A stretch of 64,000 nt of DNA from contig DAOPYN010000005.1 in NCBI GenBank assembly GCA_035352895.1, positions 59,001-123,000 on the forward strand, given 5' to 3'. Below the pieces are notes generated by a model, which searched no databases, was not told where the DNA came from, and saw only the letters and a list, made by a program, of their open reading frames with translations. A program made the position numbers and the translations under genes. This document shows, in pieces, positions 51,598-60,204 of this stretch; positions within the stretch are counted from its first letter, which is position 1; each line of letters starts with the position of its first letter. The stretch is from UBA5070 sp035352895. GTDB lineage: Bacteria; Fibrobacterota; Fibrobacteria; UBA5070.

Positions 51598-52125
51598 TCA
51601 GACCGCCAGCGCCTCTTCCGGCGACCAGGCCCAGGCCTCTTCGAAGGCGTGGGGACAGTGTTCTTCCAGGCAGGCACGGGCGGAGATGCCGGTGACCGGG
51701 CAGTGGAAGTCCGGGTCGAGATCCAGAAGCGGGACCAGGACGAAGGACCGCGCGGCCCATCCGGGATGGGGGACCCGCAGTTCCGGTTGGTTGATGTCCG
51801 TCTCGCCGTAGAAGAGGAGGTCGATGTCGATCTCCCGTGGATGCAGCCGCGGACGGCTCCGTCGGCCCAGCCACAGTTCCACTTCCTTGAAGAACCGCAG
51901 GATCTGCTGCGGATTCAGCACGGTTTGGAACCGCACGATCTGGTTGAGGTGGCATTCCTGCATGCCAGGACCCACCGCGACGGTCTCGAAGATGCGGCTC
52001 TCTTCCAGCTTGCCGTCCAGCGCGATCCGCTGGATCCAGTTGCGAGCCCGACAAAGAGCTTGGGAACGATCACCCAGGTTGGTTCCCAGGGCGGCGTAGG
52101 CAGCGACAGGCGAAATCTCCGTCAT
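51598..52125 (-). CDS. folK: 6-Hydroxymethyl-dihydropterin pyrophosphokinase
   Basis: HPPK activates the pterin in folate synthesis. The 175-residue protein has AYAALGTNLGDRS, the ESRIFETVAVGP strand, the LGRRSRPRLHPREIDIDLLFYG catalytic region with paired aspartates, and PHPGWAARSFVLVPL. Length is normal. Its start is close to the alanine-rich leader on the opposite strand; no folP or folB is adjacent. Confidence 0.9.
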   Translation of the reverse strand: MTEISPVAAYAALGTNLGDRSQALCRARNWIQRIALDGKLEESRIFETVAVGPGMQECHLNQIVRFQTVLNPQQILRFFKEVELWLGRRSRPRLHPREIDIDLLFYGETDINQPELRVPHPGWAARSFVLVPLLDLDPDFHCPVTGISARACLEEHCPHAFEEAWAWSPEEALAV

Positions 52126-52228
52126 CTTGGTGTCACAATTTAGCAACAGGAAGACTGCAGGCAAGGCGATGGATTGGCAAAACAGCAATTTCCATCCAGC
52201 CACGAATCCCTGGGAAATCCACACGGAA

Positions 52229-52236
52229 TAGATTAG
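52229..52236 (+). promoter_or_regulatory. TAGATTAG promoter box for the alanine-rich leader
   Basis: TAGATTAG lies 10 bases before the ATG of the short reading frame at 52247, as at the 44901 gene. No Shine-Dalgarno lies between. Confidence 0.4.
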
Positions 52237-52246
52237 ACTGCACTCC

Positions 52247-52348
52247 ATGGACATGCTCGTGAACACGACGTTCGTTGCCGCAGGAGCCGCCGCTCCCGCC
52301 GCTCGTGCGTTGGCAGCACGCGCATTCCTCGCCGCCGTTTTCGGCTGA
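52247..52348 (+). CDS. Alanine-rich short reading frame (candidate leader peptide of alaA)
   Basis: A 33-codon frame, ATG to TGA, contains 13 alanine codons (GCC six, GCA four, GCT two, GCG one), with dense runs in the centre and near the end. It precedes the alaA gene by 95 bases and is followed by a hairpin with T-rich sequence. A short frame rich in the amino acid made by the downstream enzyme is the hallmark of attenuation leaders. It could instead be a small protein, or chance in a GC-rich gap. ATG 52253 is an alternative start. Confidence 0.45.
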   Translation: MDMLVNTTFVAAGAAAPAARALAARAFLAAVFG

Positions 52349-52350
52349 CC

Positions 52351-52388
52351 GAGCGTCGACGTTCCCGCCAAAGAGGGTTCGGACGCTC
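52351..52388 (+). promoter_or_regulatory. Alternative pairing that excludes the alaA-leader hairpin
   Basis: GAGCGTC (52351-52357), right after the leader stop codon, is complementary to GACGCTC (52382-52388). The second segment includes three bases of the 5' arm and part of the loop of the hairpin at 52375-52400, so the two structures cannot coexist. Confidence 0.35.
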
Positions 52389-52400
52389 AGGTCCGGACCC
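52375..52400 (+). terminator. Hairpin before alaA (candidate attenuator)
   Basis: GGGTTCGGAC pairs with GTCCGGACCC (one G-T) around a 6-base loop; A-T extends it by one. A T-rich segment (TATTTTT, 52408-52414) follows after seven bases, so it is an imperfect intrinsic terminator. The same TATTTTTC could instead be a promoter box for alaA. Confidence 0.45.
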
Positions 52401-52443
52401 TTAGAGGTATTTTTCCAGTTTTCCAACCCAGCGAGAGTGTCCC

Positions 52444-53670
52444 ATGAAATCCAGGAGCATCAAGCCCAGTTCCAGACTCAACGGCGTCAAGTACGAGATC
52501 CGTGGACCCCTGGCGCAGCGCGCACTGGAACTGGAGAAGGCCGGCTACGAGATCATCAAGCTCAACATCGGCAATCCCGGCGCCTTCGGATACCGTGCAC
52601 CGGAGACCATGCGCCTGGCGATGATCGAGAACCTCCGCGAGGCCGACGCCTACAGCCACCAGAAGGGCATCTTCCCGGCCCGCGAAGCGGTGGTGATGCA
52701 GCAGCAGACCCGCGGCGTGATGGACGTGACCGCCGACGACGTCTTCATGGGCAACGGAGTCAGCGAACTCATCCTTCTCTCCTTGAACGCCCTCCTGGAA
52801 CAAGGGGACGAAGTCCTCCTGCCCAGTCCCGACTATCCCCTGTGGACCGCCGCCACGGTGCTGCATGGAGGCAAGCCCGTCCACTACCACTGCCGCCAGG
52901 AAAACGGATGGGTGCCGGATCCGGAGGAGATCCGCTCGTTGATCACTCCGCGCACCAAGGTGATCGTGGTGATCTCCCCCAACAATCCCACCGGCGCGGT
53001 CTACCCCCGTCCCGTGATGGAAGCCATCGCCAAGCTGGCCGAAGAACACCAGTTGATCGTGTTCTCCGACGAGATCTACGACCAGATCCTCTACGATGGA
53101 GCCGAGCACGTCCCCTTGGCCACCCTGGTGAAGAAGACCCTCTGCGGCACCTTCGGAGGGCTCTCCAAGGTCTACCGCGCCTGCGGGTTCCGCGTGGGTT
53201 GGCTCACCTTCAGCGGGGAAAAGAGCGGAGCCCGCGACTACCTGGCCGGGCTGGAGCTACTGGCGTCGCTGCGGCTGTGCTCCAACGTTCCGGGCCAGTG
53301 GGCGGTGCAGACCGCCCTGGGTGGCAAGCAGTCCATCAACGATCTGACCCGTCCCGGTGGACGACTCTACCAGACCCGGCAGACCCTGCTGGAATGCGTC
53401 CAGGAAAGCGCATACCTCACCGTGGAAAAGCCCATGGGGTCCATCTACGCGTTCGTGGGCGTCAAGCCGGAAGCGATCCCCGATTTCGACGACCAGAAAT
53501 TCGCCCTGGAACTCCTGGAGCGCAAGCACGTGCTGGTGGCCCCGGGCACCAGCTTCAACGTGGAGTACAGGAACCGCTTCCGCGTGACCCTGCTGCCGGA
53601 TTGGGAAACCACCCGCGAGGTGTTCGGGCGGATCGAGGAACTCCTGAAGGACATGGCTTCCCGCACCTGA
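52444..53670 (+). CDS. alaA: Alanine aminotransferase (AlaA-like)
   Basis: AlaA makes alanine from pyruvate and glutamate using PLP. The 408-residue class I aminotransferase closely follows the AlaA pattern: KYEIRGPLAQRALELEKAGYEIIKLNIGNPGAFGY, NGVSELILLSLNALLEQGDEVLLPSPDYPLWTAA, VISPNNPTGAVYP, FSDEIYDQILYDGAEHVPLA, and FGGLSKVYRACGFRVGW with the PLP lysine, then LASLRLCSNVPGQWAVQTALGG. Preceded by an alanine-rich short frame and hairpin that may regulate it by attenuation. Confidence 0.9.
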   Translation: MKSRSIKPSSRLNGVKYEIRGPLAQRALELEKAGYEIIKLNIGNPGAFGYRAPETMRLAMIENLREADAYSHQKGIFPAREAVVMQQQTRGVMDVTADDVFMGNGVSELILLSLNALLEQGDEVLLPSPDYPLWTAATVLHGGKPVHYHCRQENGWVPDPEEIRSLITPRTKVIVVISPNNPTGAVYPRPVMEAIAKLAEEHQLIVFSDEIYDQILYDGAEHVPLATLVKKTLCGTFGGLSKVYRACGFRVGWLTFSGEKSGARDYLAGLELLASLRLCSNVPGQWAVQTALGGKQSINDLTRPGGRLYQTRQTLLECVQESAYLTVEKPMGSIYAFVGVKPEAIPDFDDQKFALELLERKHVLVAPGTSFNVEYRNRFRVTLLPDWETTREVFGRIEELLKDMASRT

Positions 53671-53686
53671 TCCGGGCTCGGGGGCC

Positions 53687-54112
53687 TCAATGCTCGCTGT
53701 TGGGATTGCCTGCGATGAACAGGCAATCCGGCAGCTCCAGCCCGGACACCGCCCATTTTTCCGCGGCCAGCTTCCAGTTGGGCTTCTGGATGTCCAGGCA
53801 CCGGAGGCCGTCACCGGATCCCGCCTCGCGCAGGAGCCTTCGCAGCTGGGAGGCGAGCAGCCCGTTGGACACGCACGCCGCCGTGCGGACCATGCCGCGC
53901 GAGGCCAAGAAGCGCACCGCATGCAGGAGCAGATCGCGGACCTCGGGGCTGATCGGGCCGGTGCCGGAAAGGTCCAGGATGATGCCGAAGAACGGGCGGG
54001 CGGAAGGCAGCGATTTGCGGAGGTCGTCCAGGAACTTGGAAAGCTCCATCCTCGTCGGACTCGATGTCATCTCGATCCGAAGCCCCCAGGATGCGTCTTC
54101 CGTCCGAATCAT
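53687..54112 (-). CDS. SpoIIAA/STAS-like small protein
   Basis: The 141-residue protein looks like a STAS or SpoIIAA-like domain: residues around FFGIILDLSGTGPISPEVRDLLLHAVRFLASRGMVRTAACV match the strand-helix pattern, with Ser in place of the usual phosphoserine position. No kinase partner is nearby. Convergent to alaA with a 16-base gap. Assignment moderate. Confidence 0.5.
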   Translation of the reverse strand: MIRTEDASWGLRIEMTSSPTRMELSKFLDDLRKSLPSARPFFGIILDLSGTGPISPEVRDLLLHAVRFLASRGMVRTAACVSNGLLASQLRRLLREAGSGDGLRCLDIQKPNWKLAAEKWAVSGLELPDCLFIAGNPNSEH

Positions 54113-54177
54113 CTTGGCTTGGAGTATACCATCGCCCAGGCACCCTCACAACGCGAAGCGGCGCCGATCGCGCAGGC

Positions 54178-54185
54178 TATCTTTG
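54178..54185 (+). promoter_or_regulatory. TAnnTTTG promoter box for the 54196 gene
   Basis: TATCTTTG lies 10 bases before the GTG at 54196 with no Shine-Dalgarno; the clearest example of the pattern. Confidence 0.5.
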
Positions 54186-54195
54186 CCCCCTGCAC

Positions 54196-55119
54196 GTGAT
54201 TCCACACAAGATCCATTTCGTCTGGAGCGGCAAACGGTTTCCGCTCCCCTTCGCGCTGGCGATCCGCTCGGCCAGACGCGTCCATCCCGACTGGGACATC
54301 CAATTGCACATCGGCACCATGCCGGAAAGCCCCTGGTGGGACGAGGTCCGCGATCTGGGAACGGTCCGGCCGCTGGTCCCGGAAGCCCTCCTGGAATCGG
54401 TGCAAGGGATCGGAACGCAACTGGTGGACCTGCACCGCGCCGTCCCTTCCGACTACCCCGCGGGACGCTCCAACCTGGAACGGCTCGCGATCCTCCAGGC
54501 GGAAGGCGGATGGTACCTGGATTGCGATACCTTGTGTCTTTCGCCCCTGGACGCCGTGGCCACCGATGGCGAAGTGGTGGGCGAGGAATGGGTCTGGCGC
54601 CACGACCAGCAACGGGTCACCAGCGGTTTCCATCCGGTGATGATCCCTTCGATCTCCGCGTTCTCCATTTCGTGGGCGTTGGCGCGATGCGGTGTTCCTT
54701 CCACCTCGCGGCTGGAAGCGGCCCTGCGCAAGGCATGGGGGCGATTGGAACTGAACAACGCCGTGTTGGCCTCGCCGCCGGACGGACCGTGGATCCGACG
54801 CCTCCTGGAACTGGCCCTCACGCAGGATCCCGCGGTGCGCTTCGCCCTGGGACCGGGGCTGGTGAACCTTGGCTGGGAACGGCCCGGGAACGTGTCGCGA
54901 CCGCGCAGGATGGGTCCCCAGGCCTTCTACCAGTTTCCGCCCAGCCAGACCTCGCGGTACTTCCAGCACGACTCGCCGTTGCCGGCGGGAGCGGTGGTGC
55001 TCCACTGGTGCTCGTCCAACCACCGCAAGATGGTCCAGGAACTGACGCCGCAGCTCGTACGCGACCGCGCAGGATGGGGACCGTGGTATCGGGAGGCGGC
55101 TCGTTTTCTGTCGGCTTGA
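54196..55119 (+). CDS. GT32-like glycosyltransferase
   Basis: The 307-residue protein has the DXD-type glycosyltransferase pattern: IPHKIHFVWSGKRFPLPFALAIRSARRVHPDWDIQLH, then RSNLERLAILQAEGGWYLDCDTLCLSPL with the DxD metal site and the surrounding GGWYLD motif of the GT32 (Och1/TcdA-like) family. Members add mannose, galactose or similar to surface polysaccharide or protein. Substrate unknown. GTG start follows the promoter box by 10 bases. Confidence 0.8.
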   Translation: MIPHKIHFVWSGKRFPLPFALAIRSARRVHPDWDIQLHIGTMPESPWWDEVRDLGTVRPLVPEALLESVQGIGTQLVDLHRAVPSDYPAGRSNLERLAILQAEGGWYLDCDTLCLSPLDAVATDGEVVGEEWVWRHDQQRVTSGFHPVMIPSISAFSISWALARCGVPSTSRLEAALRKAWGRLELNNAVLASPPDGPWIRRLLELALTQDPAVRFALGPGLVNLGWERPGNVSRPRRMGPQAFYQFPPSQTSRYFQHDSPLPAGAVVLHWCSSNHRKMVQELTPQLVRDRAGWGPWYREAARFLSA

Positions 55120-55367
55120 TGGCCTTGACGGGGCTGCCGCCTTTCGCTGCGCGAGGCTCTCTGATTGATCAGGACTTGCGTCCTGTGCTCGTTTACAGAA
55201 GGGCACTACCCGCCCCTTCTGTACATCCCCGGGCCCAGGGGACGAACGCGCGTCCCCTGTGGCCCAACGGAAGGGCGATTCACGAATCGCCCTTCAACCC
55301 CCCGAACAGGTGTGCCCCAGGGGGCGGCGGCGCTGGTCGGGTGGGGTGTGGAATTACAATGGGACGC
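55120..55367. repeat. Intergenic hairpin array and REP-like copy 1
   Basis: No gene. It holds TTTCGCTGCGCGAGGC (55142-55157), a TACAGAAGGG stem (55194-55223), a GGGGAC/GTCCCC hairpin (55231-55265) and a GGGCGATTCACGAATCGCCC palindrome (55273-55292). The latter begins a 73-base repeat (55273-55345) that recurs at 56078. Confidence 0.6.
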
Positions 55368-55868
55368 ATGAACCTGGCGATGGATGTCCAGTACGGTAGC
55401 GATCGGGCCGCGGTGGCGGGGATCCTGTTCCAGGACTGGGCGGACGATCGGCCCTTCGAGATCCTGACCACCGTGGAATCGTCCTTTGGCGAATACGAGC
55501 CGGGGGCCTTCTACAAGCGCGAACTTCCCTGCCTGCTCGCACTTCTGCAGAAGTGCCGCTATCGGCTGGAGACGATCGTGGTGGATGGCTACGTCACGCT
55601 GTCCGACGACAAGCCCGGATTGGGCATGCACCTGCATCGGGCGCTGGAGGGCGCGGTCGCGGTGGTCGGGGTCGCCAAGACGCGCTACCAGGGGATCTCC
55701 GCCGACCACGAGATCCTCCGCGGAGCGAGCGCCAGACCGCTTTTTGTCACCTCGATGGGGTGCCCTCTGGAGCTGGCCAAGGAGAGGATCCTGTCCATGC
55801 ACGGAGAGCATCGGATACCGTTCCTGCTTGGCAGGGCCGATCGGGAGGCAAGGGAGCTGGCGCGCTGA
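55368..55868 (+). CDS. Endonuclease V-like protein
   Basis: Endonuclease V cleaves near deaminated bases such as inosine in DNA. The 166-residue protein has AMDVQYGSDRAAVAGILF (first strand with the catalytic aspartate), YEPGAFYKRELPCLLALL, TIVVDGYVTLSDDKPGLGMHLHRAL and AVVGVAKTRYQG; this order matches the family. It is shorter than the usual 220 residues and lacks some C-terminal parts, so activity is uncertain. ATG at 55368; no promoter box is convincing. The region upstream and downstream is repeat-rich. Confidence 0.65.
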   Translation: MNLAMDVQYGSDRAAVAGILFQDWADDRPFEILTTVESSFGEYEPGAFYKRELPCLLALLQKCRYRLETIVVDGYVTLSDDKPGLGMHLHRALEGAVAVVGVAKTRYQGISADHEILRGASARPLFVTSMGCPLELAKERILSMHGEHRIPFLLGRADREARELAR

Positions 55869-55965
55869 CCCGCATCTCGCGGCACTTCGTCTGCATCCAC
55901 GACCTGTGGGTCAGGTTGCCCTTTGGGTCCTGCCAGTTCTCCGACGCCGCTTCGCTGGTTGGGAG
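55865..55965. repeat. Repeat A, homologous to 62293-62472
   Basis: A 101-base stretch (CTGACCCGCATCTCGCGGC, then CTGCATCCACGACCTGTGGG and CGCTTCGCTGGTTGGGAGGG) that starts at the endonuclease V-like stop codon. Its homologue at 62293 has an inserted 77-base hairpin element. Confidence 0.55.
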
Positions 55966-56263
55966 GGCGGGCATTTGGTTGCCGGTTTACGACGCCGCTT
56001 CGCTGGCCGTGGGGGTGCGGTGGAATTGGCTGGGTGACCGGGTAAGGAGAGCCGCCGTTCCCAGTGGGCCGCTGTTGGGGCGATTCACGAATCGCCCGTC
56101 AAACGCAGCTAACAGGTACGCCCCGGGGGACGGTGGCGCTGGTCGGGTGGGCTGCGCTGGCTGACCGGAACGGCCAACGAAAGAGCCCCGCCACGGGAGG
56201 GGCGCAAATTTTTGTGTCCCTACCGTAGTGGAGGACAGTCCACCGCGCTGTATTCTTTGGCCC
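55869..56263. other. Gene-free region of 395 bases
   Basis: No gene. It contains repeat A, a TTTACGACGCCGCTTCGCTGG segment shared loosely with 60955, the REP-like copy 2 (56078-56151) and a GCCCC/GGGGC hairpin followed by ATTTTTG (56184-56215). Confidence 0.5.
56078..56151. repeat. REP-like repeat, copy 2
   Basis: GGGCGATTCACGAATCGCCC (56078-56097), a 20-base interrupted palindrome, followed by AACAGGTACGCCCCGGGGG and GCTGGTCGGGTGGG. It matches the 73-base copy at 55273-55345 with substitutions between the conserved ends. Confidence 0.6.
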
Positions 56264-59200
56264 ATGCAAATCCTGATGCGGCTTCTGGTGTGCGCGGCGT
56301 TCTCCATGGTTTCCGCCAAACCGCTTTCGGTGGTGCCGGTGGTGCCGCTCCTCCAGGGGGGAGCCACCCGCATCCAGTTGACGGGATGGGATGGCCGTGC
56401 CGGGCTGGACCTGTCGTGGAAGGGCGATGTCGTATTGCTTGTGCCCTGCAAAGGGGAGTCGGATTCGATGGGCGGTGTCCGGTGCCGACTGGAGGTGGGA
56501 TCGACCGCTCTGGCTCGCGTCCGCGACAGCGGGCTTTGGGCCCATGGATCGCCCAGCGATTCCCTGCGGCATGGGGGACGGTATTCGATCGGTGTGCAGG
56601 TTCAGGGAAGTCAAATGCCCGCACCCCACAGCCAATGGCAGGGGATGAGCCGTCGTTGGCCCGTCCGCCTCGACCTCCTGGAATCCGCAGATCCACAGGA
56701 GGACGACCAGGCGGTCTTCGAGCTTCCTCGGGAGAAAGGGAGGCGATGGGGGTTGCACGGAGCCAGGGGGAAGACGATCGGTTCCGGGGATCCCGATCTG
56801 GTGCGACTGGCGGTAGCGAAGTGGAAACTGCGCGACTCGGCGGTGGCGATCGAGGGGATGGATGCGAAGGGCGTCGTCGCGAAGATTTCGGTCGAGGAAC
56901 TGATGCGGATGCGCTTTGGAAGGCCCCAAACGGATGTCGTGGGAGTGGATACCACCGCCGTGAGCGTGAGCGATTCCCAAACGGACCTGGCGCAGGAGGA
57001 GCCGTCCGATTTACCGGAGCGCCCCTTCCGTTCGATCGGTTGGCAGGATTCCCTGGACTGGCACCTGAACGTGATGGTGACGATCGATTCCGCCGACATG
57101 GTCCGCGGCCATGCCTTGACGGATTCCGTCAACATCCGGATCCGACCCAGGGAGGCGTTCCGGACCCTCTGGGAAGCCTCGATCGAAGGGATGAAGGGCT
57201 GGATGGATCGACCGAAGGTCGCCTGGTCCGGGCGCGTCCAGGTGCGGGCAAGGCATCGGATCCCCGGTGGTGGGTACGTGCAGTTGGCCGACACCTCGGT
57301 CCGAGTGGATTCCGCCCAGCCGGAACTTCCCGTCTGGCAGGGCACAGTGGGTGGCCTCCGCACCACGGGCCACACCAAGAACGACACCGGTTGGGAGGTG
57401 TCCGTGCGGGTGGTGGATCCGGATACCGCATCGGAATGGGTCCTGATCCCGTTCACCGTGGGTGGCGGTGCGCGAATTGCGATGGACCCCATTGTAGACC
57501 AGAACGTGGTGTGGAAACCGTTGAAGCTCGTCTGGATGCCCGACAGCCAATCGGTGCGAGGCGATTGGGAGGTATCGGGGCTTCCCTTGTACGGAGGGGC
57601 GTACCTTGTCACCACCTACGTGCGGTTGATCCACCACGATGCCGTGGCGCGGGTGGAACGACGCGGAACGGAGCGAGCGGTCGGACTGGAGGTGCCGCAC
57701 GGCGGGTGGTTCTCGGCCCAGGAGTGCTACGAGCCGGAAGGGGCGGATCAGGACTACACCACCTGTCGGCTGATCGACACGTTCTGGACGCGGCAGGGAA
57801 TCGTCCAGGTGAGATTCGCGGCAGGGGCCATCGAGGGGCCCGAGGCGGGAGGAATCCGCGTGCGCGAGGCCACCATGGAGGACGGCGGCGGGAGCTGGGC
57901 GGGAGGACCCGAAGCAGCGGATTCTCCATGGCGTTACCGGCGAGCGATCGTCGCATCGGGTCCGTTCCGTGTGACCGCGAAGGGGATTCCCGAAGACCTC
58001 GCATCGGGTGACGGATTCCGGATGGGTCTGCGCAGAGGGATCGGGTTTTCCGTGCCGGTGCACCTTCTGGGGCGCATGGAAACCTCGCGGCGGGAAGAAC
58101 GCGACACCGTCCACTGGACCTACAGGATGTTCGGGTTGTCCGGTGCATCCTCGCCGAAAGTGCGGGTCCGGTTGAATGCGGTGATCCCCAACCAGTACCT
58201 GCAGGATCTCGAGGTCACGGGTTCGGTGGAGCAATTGGTCGAATTCCGTCAGTCATCGCCGTTGGTTGGCGATCCCGAACATTTCCTGCTGGAAACCGCC
58301 GATCTGGAGCCCCTGCACCAACCTTGGCATGTCCGCATGGATTCGGCCGTCCACTGGTCGCTGGACCCGACTTGGACGGGGCGGAAGCCCCAGGACAATT
58401 GGGGATTCCGGGTCCTTGGTGCCAGTGTGGGACCGCAGGGCGTTTCGGTGGATCGATTCGATCTGCATCTTCCCGTGGGACTGCTCGATTCCACGCAGGA
58501 TCGTTGGATCCAGGGATTCTCCCCTTGGCGGGTGGAACAGGTGATCCCTCGGTATCCCGCGAAGGTGGAGCCCACGCCTCGGTGCACCACCTCCAGGTCG
58601 TTCGCGTCGCGTCTTGGAAACGGATGGATCCTTTCCGCAAAGGGGTGGGAGCTGGTCCAGGACACGGCCTCGAACGATCATTCCGGAGACGATTCCTATC
58701 CATCCAAGGTGAGCGGGATCCGCGTCCTGCAGCCGGCTTCCTTGACGTTGAACGGCACCTCGATCCTGGATTTGGACAAGCCTCGCCGTCCGGGATCCAC
58801 GGTGAAGCTGGAACTGGACAGTTTCCGCGTAGGGTTCGACGACGACATCTCCTTCCGCGCGGTTCGGGCGAAGCGATCCGATACGGTGGGGAAATTGATC
58901 CTGGCTGGTTCCATCGTATTGGAAAACAACCGGAGCATGGTGGTCCGGGATGGAACCATCAAGCTCCTCGATGGCTGGATCGCTGGGCGCGCGAAATCCA
59001 TAACCTTCGCGACTCCGTTGATGGCTTGGGGCGGTAGCCTGGAGTTGGTGGCTCTCCATGCGCGCCTACCGCTCCAGGAGTCGGACCGGATCCCAGTGGA
59101 GGGCGGACACATTGCAGGGACGGGCCTGGTCCTGGAGCAAGGACTCGAGCCGGTGCTCCGCGTGGAATCACCCCGGTTCATCCCTTCTTCCAAGGACAAA

Positions 59201-59335
59201 AACTGCTCCCAGACGATCGCGCTGCAGGAAGCGATCCTGACGCTGGAGGGATCCGTCGTGCTCTTGTCGGGCGCGACCAGCGATTGCGAGGCGCATGTAA
59301 ACAACCTCGCCCCCTGGACCCCCACGGTTCGGTAG
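56264..59335 (+). CDS. Large exported protein of unknown function (1023 residues)
   Basis: The protein starts with a signal peptide (MQILMRLLVCAAFSMVSA) and is otherwise hydrophilic, Val/Asp/Arg-rich with many beta segments, likely extracellular or periplasmic. No catalytic or repeat domain is recognised; internal units such as RVDSAQPELPVWQGTVG and SGVQVD-type segments suggest beta-sandwiches. Its last codons lie in a repeat segment (GGACCCCCACGGTTCGGTAG) also found at 60923. A TATTCTTTG segment lies 6 bases before the ATG. Could be a surface protein. Confidence 0.55.
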   Translation: MQILMRLLVCAAFSMVSAKPLSVVPVVPLLQGGATRIQLTGWDGRAGLDLSWKGDVVLLVPCKGESDSMGGVRCRLEVGSTALARVRDSGLWAHGSPSDSLRHGGRYSIGVQVQGSQMPAPHSQWQGMSRRWPVRLDLLESADPQEDDQAVFELPREKGRRWGLHGARGKTIGSGDPDLVRLAVAKWKLRDSAVAIEGMDAKGVVAKISVEELMRMRFGRPQTDVVGVDTTAVSVSDSQTDLAQEEPSDLPERPFRSIGWQDSLDWHLNVMVTIDSADMVRGHALTDSVNIRIRPREAFRTLWEASIEGMKGWMDRPKVAWSGRVQVRARHRIPGGGYVQLADTSVRVDSAQPELPVWQGTVGGLRTTGHTKNDTGWEVSVRVVDPDTASEWVLIPFTVGGGARIAMDPIVDQNVVWKPLKLVWMPDSQSVRGDWEVSGLPLYGGAYLVTTYVRLIHHDAVARVERRGTERAVGLEVPHGGWFSAQECYEPEGADQDYTTCRLIDTFWTRQGIVQVRFAAGAIEGPEAGGIRVREATMEDGGGSWAGGPEAADSPWRYRRAIVASGPFRVTAKGIPEDLASGDGFRMGLRRGIGFSVPVHLLGRMETSRREERDTVHWTYRMFGLSGASSPKVRVRLNAVIPNQYLQDLEVTGSVEQLVEFRQSSPLVGDPEHFLLETADLEPLHQPWHVRMDSAVHWSLDPTWTGRKPQDNWGFRVLGASVGPQGVSVDRFDLHLPVGLLDSTQDRWIQGFSPWRVEQVIPRYPAKVEPTPRCTTSRSFASRLGNGWILSAKGWELVQDTASNDHSGDDSYPSKVSGIRVLQPASLTLNGTSILDLDKPRRPGSTVKLELDSFRVGFDDDISFRAVRAKRSDTVGKLILAGSIVLENNRSMVVRDGTIKLLDGWIAGRAKSITFATPLMAWGGSLELVALHARLPLQESDRIPVEGGHIAGTGLVLEQGLEPVLRVESPRFIPSSKDKNCSQTIALQEAILTLEGSVVLLSGATSDCEAHVNNLAPWTPTVR

Positions 59336-59367
59336 CTGCACCGAAAGGGTCGGGAATGCCCGATCCC

Positions 59368-59973
59368 TCAGAGCTCGCTGGTCTTGAACTCGCTGTATCC
59401 TTCGTAGAAGTAGCTCACGTCGATGCCCTTCATGAACAACACCCGGTCGTCGATTCTGTCCGTGAGCGCCGCTTTCAGGAGCGCCTTGATCTCCAGGTCC
59501 TTGACCACGCTGCGTTCCATGGACGAGAGGTATTCGTCCTTGTCGACCAGGTTCCAATCGACGACCTGCTTGATCTCCTGCTTCAGGATCAGGTCGAGCC
59601 AGATGCGCGTCGCCCGGCCGTTTCCTTCGCGGAATGGATGGGCGATGTTCATTTCCACGTACTTTTCGATGATCGTGTCGTATCGATCCTGGGGCATCGC
59701 ATCGATATGCTCGAGCGATTGCTTGAGGTACATCAAAGGCGCGAAGCGGAAGTTTCCCTTGGCGATGTTCACGTTGCGCACAAGCCCAGCGAACGGGTAG
59801 ATGTCGCAAAACAGGTAGGCATGGATGTAGGCAAGCCCCTCGAAGGTGCCCACCTTGACCTTGGCGATATCCCCGGAATCGAAAAGCTGTCGCGCTTTCT
59901 GCTTGCTGATCCTCTCCTCGGCTTTGGAGAGTTGGATCTGGTCGGTGATGTTCAGCTTGTTCTCGAGGATCAT
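59368..59973 (-). CDS. Fic-domain protein, class III (AMPylase-type)
   Basis: Fic proteins transfer AMP or other groups to target proteins. The 201-residue protein has the Fic motif HPFREGNGRATR (with the catalytic histidine) and a C-terminal inhibitory motif SYFYEG (SxxxEG), so it is a class III single-domain Fic with an autoinhibitory C-terminal helix. No antitoxin is needed for class III. ATG at 59973; an upstream GTG (60027) would add 18 residues. Targets are unknown. It lies in the repeat-rich part, as accessory genes often do. Confidence 0.85.
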   Translation of the reverse strand: MILENKLNITDQIQLSKAEERISKQKARQLFDSGDIAKVKVGTFEGLAYIHAYLFCDIYPFAGLVRNVNIAKGNFRFAPLMYLKQSLEHIDAMPQDRYDTIIEKYVEMNIAHPFREGNGRATRIWLDLILKQEIKQVVDWNLVDKDEYLSSMERSVVKDLEIKALLKAALTDRIDDRVLFMKGIDVSYFYEGYSEFKTSEL

Positions 59974-60204
59974 CCGATACCGCCGGTGAAGTCCATTGGG
60001 TTTTTGCCGTGGGCTGGTGCGTTCCACCTTAGGGCGGATGAAGGATAGATCGGGGGGGCGTTTCTTTGGAGGTGCGTTGCTGGGACGGCGCCGCGTTTCT
60101 GGTATGGGGGGGTGCGGATGCTACGTTGGATTTGAGGAGCCGAGCCATGAAGCGGATGCTCCTGCCCTGACACACGCCACCCTCCATTCCCAAAGCGATT
60201 GTGG

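Noticed and set aside
52133..52426. Minus-strand frame overlapping the alanine leader
   Set aside because: Antisense to the leader and the alaA hairpin, with no start signals; folK has its own start at 52125.
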